Of a stretch of 64,000 bases of DNA, positions 35,201 through 44,529 are shown one piece after another. The notes below the pieces were generated by a model. The model saw only the letters and a list, made by a program, of their open reading frames with translations. It made no database searches and was not told where the DNA came from. Source of the DNA: Pleodorina starrii (Eukaryota; Chlorophyta; Chlorophyceae; Chlamydomonadales; Volvocaceae); contig BRXU01000045.1 in the NCBI GenBank assembly GCA_030267565.1, positions 260,501-324,500 on the forward strand, in the 5' to 3' direction. How positions within the stretch are numbered: the stretch's first letter is position 1; the number at the start of each line of letters is the position of its first letter. A program made the position numbers and the translations under genes.

Positions 35201-37571
35201 CCGCAAGCGCCTTCTCCTTATCTTTTAGACCCCCCACCGCCCTACTTTACAACTCCTGAAGCTGATGTTCACCCAACAGGGGCACCACTCGCAAAACCAT
35301 CACCACCACCATTGACTTTGTCACCATCGACCTTCACGCTGCACCCGCCGCCTCCCCCGGCAGCAGAACTCCAAAATGTGGCTCTTGGCAAGCTTGCTTT
35401 TGCCTCATCAGTCGAGAACTCCGATCTCAAGGCATTTGGACCACATTATGCGCTGGACGGCGCCATTCCCAATATTGGAAAAGCGGACTTCCGTAGTGAC
35501 ACCAGCCGCGACCGCAGCCCTTGGCTTTCCATCGACCTGGGCAGTCTATTCACCATCTCAAAGATTGTCTTTTACAAAGGGCGAGATTGCTGCGGAGAGC
35601 GCAACGTGAGCGTGGAATTTCGTGTTGGCGGCGCTCTAGTAATCAACAGCCTGACTGCCAGCCAAATCACGTCGAATGAGCTCGTGCACAAGAGGGCATT
35701 GTCGCAGAACTCGACGACCGCCGATGATGATGTGCTCAACATTGACCTTAGCCCACCGGTTACAGGCCGGTACGTCACCGTTCAGAGCTTTGGCAGCGGC
35801 TCGGACATCCCCAACCTTCAGGTTTCGGAGCTTGAGGTTTACGGCATACCTGCGGGCATGGTGCGCTCAACTTACTTGCAGCCGGGCTGGGTCAGCTCCC
35901 GGCTGTGGCAGGGATGGAGCAGTACCGTCTCACCGACCAAGTACAGCCCCGTGTCAGGTGCGTGAATTGATCCTAAAACCCTAAAACCCTAAACCCATGT
36001 ACGGCTGCAACGAATATGCTTGCTTGCACATGCACTGCTGGGCGGCGCATGCATGCATGCATGCTGCATGCCGGCATGCATCGATCGGCGGTGCGGTCGC
36101 GTTTGACATCAAGTACGTAAGCGAACGTGTTTCTATATATATTCACGCACATGCCCACGCACACGCCCACGCCCTACGGAGATGGACACGTATTTACTAC
36201 GCATGCCGAACTGACGTGTTCACGGCATGGCGAGCGAGCCGTGAAAGATAAGGAAAGATAGGGTTGGTTGGTTATGATACGCGCACATATACTTGCAACC
36301 GCATAACAGCGGCCGACTTGCGCGGCCGTATTTACTGCATGCCAACGTCCAAGTACGCAAGCTCTACCCTAGCTGCCCGCCGTCGACTGATTGTATCCGT
36401 CGATCATGACCGATCAAAAGAAGACATGTGGATATTCTCATGCATGCCGAAGGCAGAAATACGCCCTGCCGGGCCTCTTGGCTGGGTGGCCTATTGGCCT
36501 CGTGGCATATCTAAAAACCCTAAAACCCAACCCACATGCGTGCAAGGTGTCGTGGCTCCTTTGCCGCCGCTCCCATGCACATACAACCGTGCGTGGGTTT
36601 TGCTGGTTTTTGCATATCGATCCGCCCATCCAACCCATTCAGACTGCTCGTTGCTACATTACGGTGTGATGTACGGCGACGACGACTCGGCCGCCCTGCT
36701 ACTGGCCACCTCGACCCAGCCCGACGAGGGCGCCTGCTGTCAGGCCTGCTACGCCAACCCCATCTGCATCCACTGGGACTTTGAACTGGGCGGCAGCCGC
36801 GCCTGTCGACTGTGGAGAGATCGAGCCGCCAATACAGTTTCCGCCTCATCGCTCCTGAGAGTGCAGCAAAATGACGGACGAGTCGCCGGTTCCCGCAATG
36901 GTGGGTCGGTCGATTGCCATGCGTGGTTCCAGAAACCGTCCGCGTATGCGTGTCCATCCTTCATTCGTATCCCCGCGTGCACGAAGTCTCCAAGGAAGTA
37001 CGCGGATGCGTGCATGCCCCCTTCTCCCCTCGTGTGTTCGCACACAGGCGTGAGCACATACGTCAACCACCCACGGTATTATTCGGCAGCAGCAGTATCG
37101 GCGGCAGCAGCAGCAGCAGGCTCCTTCAACACGGCCGCCGACGACAACGGCGCTCGCTGGATATCATCCATGCCGACCGCCTTCGTGCCCTTCGGAAACC
37201 GTGTCGCGGCATCCGCCTGGGCATACACGACCTTCTACAAGACATTCTTCGTACCGCCTGTTGGTACAACAGCAGCCGATGACGACCCAATTACCGCCAC
37301 TGCTCAACCCCAACAGCAGCAGTTGATGAACGTCACCATCACGGTAATCGCAGATGATGAAGCCGTCGTCTTCGTGAATGGGCAGCAGATCGGCCAAACG
37401 ACAGGCTCCCTGGTTCAAACCGCTCTGCAGCTCACGTTGCAGGCTGGCCCCAGGCATCTCCTTGTGCTGCAGTGCAAGGGCACGGGAGGGCCTGCTGTGG
37501 TGGTGGCTAAAGTGGTCGGCCTTGAGGGCTCCCTGCTTGCGTACACAGACCACACCTGGATGTGGCTCTAG
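29300..37571 (+). CDS. Large modular extracellular-matrix glycoprotein: [F5/8C-PAN-sandwich] x2 around a Ser-Pro rod
   Basis: Six exons: 29300-29441, 30413-30931, 31608-31856, 32805-35957, 36643-36900 and 37048-37571, with introns GTGCGT, GTGCGC, GTGAGC, GTGCGT and GTGGGT, all AG-ended and all phase 1. The product is about 1,614 residues. Order: signal peptide (LLELLLALLVLCLASA, about 16-31); F5/8C/fucolectin-like domain 1 (about 70-215; WFSIDFG, RRDCCGD); PAN/apple-like Cys module 1 (about 221-303; GACCLACY, CLYW); beta-sandwich 1 (about 304-443; ITADDSAVLWLNG); Ser-Pro rod (about 444-1110) and Pro-rich linker; F5/8C-like domain 2 (about 1160-1318; WLSIDLG, GRDCCGER); PAN 2 (1355-1440; GACCQACY); beta-sandwich 2 (1441-1614; VIADDEAVVFVNG, TDHTWMW). 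No membrane anchor is seen. Such rods are typical of volvocine hydroxyproline-rich wall glycoproteins; the flanking lectin-like modules suggest carbohydrate binding or adhesion. An alternative ATG at 29330 gives 1,604 residues. Exon phases fit throughout, but no transcript was available. Confidence 0.8.
33228..35225 (+). repeat. Ser-Pro rod: 2-kb coding minisatellite
   Basis: Exon 4 holds about 2 kb of short repeats encoding SPPPSPPPPSPPPSPLPP-type units, the motif for hydroxyproline glycosylation in volvocine wall proteins. Variants (IPPS, RPPS, LQPS, PPRPPTAPPPP) break the monotony, and larger blocks around 34140-34300 and 34670-34790 look duplicated. Because the DNA is C-rich and nearly stop-free, three further frames across it are open; these are shadows. 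Confidence 0.9.
35972..35996 (+). repeat. Interstitial telomere-like repeat in intron 4
   Basis: CCTAAAACCCTAAAACCC followed by TAAACCC is two and a half units of the Chlamydomonas-type telomere repeat (TTTTAGGG on the other strand). It begins 15 bp after the exon 4 donor. A shorter relative, ACCCTAAAACCC, lies in the same intron near 36515. Confidence 0.6.
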
Positions 37572-37582
37572 CACTGCGTGCA

Positions 37583-37587
37583 TGTAA
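37583..37587 (+). terminator. TGTAA poly(A)-type signal
   Basis: TGTAA lies 12 bp after the stop codon of the large gene; TGTAA is the usual polyadenylation signal in volvocine algae. Another TGTAA follows at 37733. Which one is used is unknown. Confidence 0.45.
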
Positions 37588-37589
37588 TT

Positions 37590-39310
37590 AGATAAGAAGG
37601 GCGATCCATAAGTTTATTTGTTCTTCTAACATACATACATGGCGTTTTGCATGCGTGCAATTATTATTATTGTTACTATTACTATTATTATTATTATCGT
37701 AATAATAATAATTATTATTATAATATGCGTTGTGTAACGGACCCTCCATCCGGCCTCCCTGAAGAGCCGGCGTACTTGACCAGTTCTGCGTGTTCGTTGT
37801 ATGGCCTTGTCGTGCTGACGGATTCTGTGCATATCGATATGGTTTGTATGTATGTGTCGGCGGTGTAGCCGACCTCGACAATGTGTACGATGTGCACACG
37901 TAATTAAACCACACACGGATATATAACCGACTGCTGCCAGTGGTGAGTGTTGTCTACGATGTATGGCTATCAAAGGGCCAAGACGGAACCATTTGATGAA
38001 TATCTGCTGTTTTTCATTTCCGCGGCCAATCCGTTGCCTGAACGATGCCGTTGCCAAGCACGATGAACAGTCGCCGGCGGAGAGCGGAATGAACCCGTGC
38101 GTACTTGTGTCGTTTGGGCTGCATGCATGCTGGTCGTTTGGCCGTAGCGGTGAGGTAGGCCTGGGATCGGGGCAACCCGACACCCCACCTCTCCTGCCTG
38201 CTCCCAGCCACGCATACATACCCCACGCTTCGGTTTCGCCGGGCGTATTATAATAATTTTTTATTTGTATAAAAAGGGCTAGTAGGATGCGTCAAGATGC
38301 TCCGCGCCCAAGAGTAACGGAAAATATATGCCCTTGGATGGGAAGGAAAATGAAAACTATTGACGCAACGGCCGCACGTTCGCAGCTAGCCAAGCAGCGA
38401 CGTGCTCCGATCGGATCGAAGAACGAAATGCAACACCGCACATCTATCCATGCACACATACACACCGCACAGCAGCCGCATCGAGCCAAGTATGTATGTA
38501 CACCGTCCCGTCGTCCGCCATTTACACTCACGCACGGACGGGCCGATAAGCAAGCCTGGCAGCAACGCCCAATTTTACAACTTCGTTACACTATTGATTC
38601 TTATCTCATTAACTACGTCGGCATATACCTATTTTCGCTGGGGTCCGGTCGGCGGGGACATCCGTCCAGTTATGGGACATCCAAAATGTACAATTTGCAA
38701 TACATTCCACAGATAGACCAGCAGCTAGCTAAATCTTCCCCGCGCATCCACCGCTGTGCGATCGCCAGCCGACCCATGGACACCCTACATACACCAGCAC
38801 CTATCCCTCGATATTTGCAGCATGCAGCAGCAGTCGTCATTATTGCATTTTACTTCGTCCATCATCACCGCACTGCACTAGCCGCCGGCCCGCGCCGGGC
38901 GCAGGTAGGTCAGGTAGGTCACCCTGCTGTTGCTCTGCGCGCGTAAACATGAACGTACGGATATATATGTTGATTGGGGCGTGTGTGATTGTTTGGTCTG
39001 GGCTTCGGCGGCTCGAGCCATAGCCATCCATCACATATATGTGCGATCTATCGTATAGATAGATATGGCGACGGACGGAATGAACGACGCGGGATGGACA
39101 TTTTCCCTCCGCTGGTCCGACATGCCGCTTGCTGCCTGAAGGAAGCTCTCTCTCGGCGGACGCACAGGCAATTATGCATTATGTATATGTCGAGCGCTTT
39201 GTAGATAGATAGGTAGATTGATGCATGTTTTTACGCACGCACTTCCACGGACGTCATTCGTTGGAAATGTTTGCACGCAGAATAAAATCCATCTTATCCC
39301 TGAGTCGCAC
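37590..39310. other. Intergenic stretch between the large gene and gene C
   Basis: No gene is seen. Bases 37655-37724 are an (ATT)n-rich microsatellite with an inverted (AAT)n partner that can fold on itself. Bases 38780-39200 form the segmental duplicate of 9270-9620 and lie just downstream of gene C. Confidence 0.45.
37655..37724. repeat. Foldback (ATT)n/(AAT)n microsatellite
   Basis: A run of ATT/ACT triplets (37662-37698) is followed by TAATAATAATAATTATTATTATAAT, forming a near-perfect AT-rich hairpin in the 3' flank of the large gene. Confidence 0.75.
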
Positions 39311-41221
39311 CCTGCTGTCGTTGTGTTGTAGTCGTAGTCATAGTCATAGTCATAATCGGCCTTCTGCTGAATGCTGCGCTGCTGTCGCCTCTGCCGCGAT
39401 AGCCTGTATGTGTGTAAACGGCGGCGGCAGCGCGGTATCAAGTCCCTGGTAAGCCCGGCGACGCACTCGGGATACACGAACGAAACAGATTACATCAAAT
39501 ACGTCGCCAACACCCGCAAGGACGAAAGACGGGACACACACACCCACGCACACCCACTCACACACGCACACAGCTCGTGCGTGGTGAGAGAACCATATAT
39601 TGACTTAACTGCTGCTGGCTGTCACGTGCGTGGCTAAGAAGCGGGCGGAGTTGCGAACAGCGCCCACACGCGCGGTCTGCATCGATCTATCCATCAATCG
39701 TCGATATTCTGCTTCGCAGCGAGGTGTGCCGACATACAGGTCAGCTACCATACTCGCTGCTGTAAATCGTTTCATATAGCAACACACGCCCGCGCCGCCT
39801 GCTGAGTATCTATCCGGCCTAAATGCTCGCCATCAGCGGTTTACTAGCCACCCTTAGCCACCAGGGCACGGATAACAGACGGCTCTGCGGATAGGTGGAT
39901 GGGAGGTAGGGAGATAGGGGCGATTGCGTGCGTGCGTGGAGCCCGTACGTCGGTCTATCGGGCGGCCAGTGAATGGACGGGTGGCTGCTGCCCCAAAACG
40001 AATAAAATAAAAAAATGAAAAATAAAATAACATGATGTGTCCCAAAACAAGTACGCGGAGCTGGAAATAACCCAAATTTATGACATACACATCATGACTG
40101 ATCGAATGACGACGATTGATACGGCGTGGACATGCACGCCCCCGTGGAAATCCTTACAACTATGTTCTGGGATCGAGATTGAAAATATTAAGAGCGATTA
40201 AAATGGGGCAATTATGGACAAGCATTCTGTTGCTTACGCGCAGATGTCATTTGGGCCGCAACCCGGCGGTCGACAGCAGCCGTTGTAGTCGTACGCCTCG
40301 CTCTGCTGAAGGCTGTGGCGTCGCGGCAGCCTGCGCGGGGTCGCGGCAGCGGATTCATAAATTAAGCAACTCGCTCGTCATGAAGGCAGGATCATTTCGC
40401 AGAAGCGGCATGCGTCACAAGTACCGAAAACGGCTTAATTTTCAGCGCGCCGAACGAAATCGTGTGCGTGACGCGGCATGTCTTGATGGTTGGGTCGTCG
40501 TCTGCTGTATGTGGCTCAATGTTTCAGAGTTTTCTCCACGCACTTGCCGTCGCGCGAGTCGTTGTTAGGTCTATTAATTAGGTTTGATTTTCTTGCCCGT
40601 CGGGCCCCAGGGTGGCTATCTTATTTTGCTGAGTATCTACAGTCAGAGATACGGTACTCCTGGCTTAGAAGCGCTGAGAGTATCTGTCAGAATTGGTCTA
40701 GGAGGGGATTTTCCAGGCTGAACGCATTCCCCGGGAGATATCATGCCCACCTGTGAGGCAGGAGTATCTAAACCTTGAGCTTTTTGCACGGCAAAATTAT
40801 CTTCAGATTTCCAAATTTTATACCGAATATATATTCATATCTTAAGATAGCCACCCTGGTCTCCGGGGCCCTTAACCAACAAGTAGGGAAGCCTCACGGC
40901 TTAAATATATAATAATACCCCCGTAAGTTCATCCCCCCAGCCTGCCGCCACTATTGGTATAGCCAGCTGCCAGCAGCGACTCGATCGACCTGTCTTGCAT
41001 GATAGTCGTTTCACTTACGTGTCGGACGGAGCGCCCGCTGCTGCGTCCATATTCGCCGCGTCACCACGCAAGGCAACGCTGCGGCAGAAGACGGCCGAAG
41101 CGAGCAGCAGCGACAGGATCAGGAAGGCAGCAGCGAGGAGCGAAGGCGCCGCGACGACGACGCAGCGGCGGCGGCAGCTGCTGTGAGAGCGCTGATGGCG
41201 GCTGCTGCGCTGCACGCGCAT
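39311..41221 (-). CDS. Peptide gene C: secreted precursor with two cysteine/Tyr-Asp modules (3' end unresolved)
   Basis: Exon 1 (41221-41019) encodes a Ser/Arg-rich start, the hydrophobic run LLAAAFLILSLLLASAVF, then CRSVALRGD and an Ala-rich tail, with a GTAAGT donor in phase 2. Exon 2 (40330-40238, 93 bp) encodes LPRRHSLQQ, a YDYN segment and CC-x4-C-x5-C, ending at GTAAGC in phase 2. Exon 3 (39403-39311, also 93 bp) encodes LSRQRRQQRSIQQKAD, four YD units and N-T-T-T-A-G, ending at a GTGCGA donor in phase 2. Exon 3 looks like a duplicated exon 2 whose Tyr-Asp part has expanded. The next exon is not identified. Intron 1 contains a 251-bp MITE. At least 129 residues are encoded. The expected product is a secreted precursor with dibasic sites before each module; function unknown. 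Exon 3 is less certain than exons 1 and 2. Confidence 0.6.
40608..40858. mobile_element. 251-bp MITE in intron 1 of gene C
   Basis: The ends CAGGGTGGCTATCTTA (40608) and TAAGATAGCCACCCTG (40843-40858) are perfect 16-bp inverted repeats. The CAGGG start is hAT-like, but I see no 8-bp target duplication, so the superfamily is open. There is no coding capacity. Confidence 0.7.
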
Positions 41222-43768
41222 GTTGTCAGCTACGTAGCTATTGTCGGTTATTTAGGGCCGATCCTTTATTATTTCGTAGAAATGGTTGAGAAATTATGTC
41301 GCTGTTGCTTGCATAAGATTGGTTTTTAACTGACTTCAATTGTTACAATTATCGCAATATGCATACCTTTTCAAGGTACAAGGTTCGGACGTGGCATAGC
41401 GAGCCTCGCTTTAACCTTGGATGGGATCGTTACTTCGTGCGATTGCGACTGCTGGCATGGCAAGCGGCGGAAGCATGCATGCATTATTCTCCGACTTTGT
41501 TGCTTGGTAGATGAGCTGCATGCTATTCAAAAAGGAGCGCAGGGAATAGAGCTCGTGTAGATCACGCACGATTAGCAAAATAGAACTGCGCGACAAGAAC
41601 GATGGATGCACGGAAGATTCCAACTGCTCCCTGCTTTCAGCTGAATGATATAAAAGCCGAGTCGAAAAACGCGGCACGCGCAGCACACAAATAAACGTCC
41701 TTGAACAGGCAGACCCACGGGTCATCAACACCGAGCGAGCGGGCAAGCAGCTGGTCCACGGGGGCATGCAAATCAATAACTTGGTTAGTTTTGTTGGTTT
41801 GATTTTTAGTTGCTCCTCCTGTGGTCATCTCCGCTGCAGCTTAAAATTAGTACCGACATGGCCAGTTGCTTGGCCCACCCGCTGGCCACCGTACCCCGCC
41901 GGTTCACCTTGGAGGCCCCCTTTACTTGCGTATATATTACTTCCCTCTGCAACGACGGATTACAACGTGATGAATGACGGATTGGATGAGGCAAGAAGTG
42001 GCACCTACATACCTGCTGTGGCGTGCAGCCAACACGAGCACCGGCACCAGCAGCACCCGTACGGCATTTTCATTCATCAGGATACCGGTCGGTACATTGC
42101 AGCAGCATCCACCCATCATGAACTGCCAAAAAATAACGTCGTCAGTCACGTAAGGCAGGTCACCTTCCCATTCACCTCCCCACGTCCCCATTCCTTCCAC
42201 GCGGCCGACGACGGGAACTAGCTAGACATGCAAAACAAGCAAGTAGGCAACAATGCGTATCGCATCACCGAATTTGCGCCAGCAGACCTGTTTGTGATAC
42301 CGCACTGAAACACCAGTCATCATAACAATCTCATCACCTCTGCTGCTGTTGACATGCGTGCGTGGCATTTATTGCGATCGAAGTGGTGAGATTATCTGCT
42401 CTGTATGGGTTATACCGGCCTCTTGCTTTCCCCACGCACGAAGTAAACGCACTGCTGTATGTTACATTCGATAGTCATAACCACGCTACGCCGGCATGTC
42501 AGCAATTGCAGCAGGCCCTCAAACATCAGATGAGGCACTGCATGCTAAAGTTGCCCGCAGTTTCGTCATTGCCTCATGGGCTACGTAGCGGCCCCTTGAT
42601 TGATTGCCGAACTGTCATCAGTGGCCCTCCCTTCCCGCCAAAACGTCAGTGCTTCGCCATCCAGCGCCCCAAAAATCGCCAACACGTCTAAAACGTAACC
42701 CTTCCTCTGCAGCGCGCGTAGCACTGGTAAACTACTTTGCGCCGCGCTACCATGTCATGCGAGTACGCGGTTCGGCTTTACCCATCGATTCGACCACACA
42801 TCGACTCGACGGTAATACGTAGGTCAACATACATGTATTGTCCTAGCTAATAAGCCGCCCAAGTAGGTAGGGTGTATGTGGCTCCAGCAGACCATGCATC
42901 CCGCCGCCGGCGGCGCTCACCGTCGCCCCCTTTACCCAACCCAGTAATAAAGGGCCGCTCTATCTAGCTAGTGAATACACGCACGGCAGACATACACAGT
43001 CTCAATGAACGACAGCCGTAAACAGCAGACCAGTTACATGTTACATGACGACCAGTTGTAGAGTAAGTACCCATACAATTCTCCTCCATCCATGGCACTC
43101 GGCATACGAACATGTGCAACACACACTAATGCTGTCGATCCATCTCAACTAGCTAGGAACTCATTCACGTCCATGCATCGATCGCTGCTGGGTCACTTCG
43201 TTCGGACGCCCGGCGGCAGAAACCCCAGCAATCCAGCTACCCAGTCCAATCCAGATGTCAGGTAGGTACGGCAGAGCTTGGCTGGTCAAATGAGGTCATG
43301 AGGTTGGGGACGTCCTGCCTACCTCGCCTACCGGCAAGGATCACAGATCGACCTGCGCAAGCGCACGCATGTTGATTGGTCGATGTTGCTTGACGGACAA
43401 GGCGGAAAAAGCAAAGAAGAATGACCTTGACAGCGGTGGGGAGCATTCATCTATCTACCATGCATACATCTATTCTCGTGGGTGCGTGCGAGCTCATTGA
43501 TAGGTGAACCGCGCGGTTGATCCAACGAATGAAGCGTGCTCGAGACATACATACATACCATACGCCCTTAGACACGAATCCCTGCTGAGCCATATGTGCC
43601 CTTACGTAGGTCGAAGAGCAGACCCTAAGATGAAACTCTAAGAAACACCGACTACTATGAGGCTTAGGAAGCCAGTCATCAAGTAAGCGTGGCCGAACGG
43701 AAGGGATCCTCACATCCGTTAAGCGCTGATGAGAGCAGCCATTTGCAGGATTTACCGCCGCCCCCTAT
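41222..43768. other. Intergenic stretch between genes C and D
   Basis: I see no gene, TIR pair or tandem array that I can support. Short CTAGCTAG, CATGCATG and CATACATA runs are scattered through it. ORFs here have no recognisable motif and no matching splice layout. Confidence 0.4.
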
Positions 43769-44387
43769 CTACGTATATCTGCTGCCGGTCGTCGCGCGCT
43801 GCCGGGGTAACGAGATACGGTAGCTGCGCCCGTTTGAGATTGCGCAATTGGGTTGGGATAGCCAGTTCACGTACGCACTGATTTATTCGTCCTTACATGC
43901 ATTGTGCCGCTCCGGGCGGGCAGACGGAGCAGCAAACTTGCTGGAGATTCCGCCGCGGCCTGCGGGCGGGGCGCCGACGGAAGTGAATGAACGAAGATGG
44001 ATTCATCACGCATGCATTGTGTGTGTATGTTGCTTGCTTGCATGCAAACCACGAACCTATCAAGCAAGCGGATTCGTAAAGTACGGTTTTTGCATGAAGA
44101 TGCGCATATGCGTGCAGGCACCTAGTTGGGGATCCGTCGAAACTAATTCGTTTTACGCACGAGGGCAGAATAGCTACTCACCCAGCAGCATCAACCGCCG
44201 CGCCGGCGATGGCGCCGGTCGTAGAAGCTACCTGCTGCTGGCGGATGTCTCGAGCGGCGCGGCAGACCACGATGCCCGCGGTCGAGATCAGCAGAACAAG
44301 GAGCAAGAGAGCCACCGACGACAGAGGCGGACATGCCGCTGAGAAACAGCGGCATTTACGAACAGCCGCGCGGTGAAAGAAACGCAT
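43769..44387 (-). CDS. Peptide gene D: secreted cysteine-peptide precursor
   Basis: Exon 1 (44387-44182) encodes a basic, Cys-containing start, the hydrophobic run VALLLLVLLISTAGIVV, then CRAARDIRQ and an Ala/Gly/Thr-rich tail, ending at GTGAGT in phase 2. Exon 2 (43959-43897, 63 bp) encodes PRRNLQQV, then CC-S-V-C-x6-C, and ends at GTAAGG in phase 2. The proposed terminal exon after the AG at 43780-43779 supplies one base plus two codons and TAG at 43771-43769, giving about 92 residues. Intron 2 would be 118 nt, close to the 120 nt of gene E. Layout and motifs match A, B, E and F. A secreted, dibasic-processed peptide is the likely product. Confidence 0.65.
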
Positions 44388-44513
44388 GATATTAGCTGGA
44401 CAAGAGCTTGGCTGCTTTGTGTTGGATCAATCGTTACTTGCAGGAACCAGCAGAAGCAGCAGTTTATTATTGTTCTGTCAGTAGTCTACGTGTGGGACGG
44501 ACATCAGTCGACA

Positions 44514-44524
44514 CATATAAAATG
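44514..44524 (-). promoter_or_regulatory. TATA-like box upstream of gene D
   Basis: The minus strand reads ATTTTATATGT about 130 bp upstream of the gene D ATG. Confidence 0.35.
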
Positions 44525-44529
44525 TTTGA

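Noticed and set aside
33072..35237. Minus-strand frame of 721 residues, Gly/Val/Trp/Glu-rich
   Set aside because: It is the complement of the Ser-Pro rod; flanking exons on the plus strand with consistent phase-1 junctions show which strand is coding.
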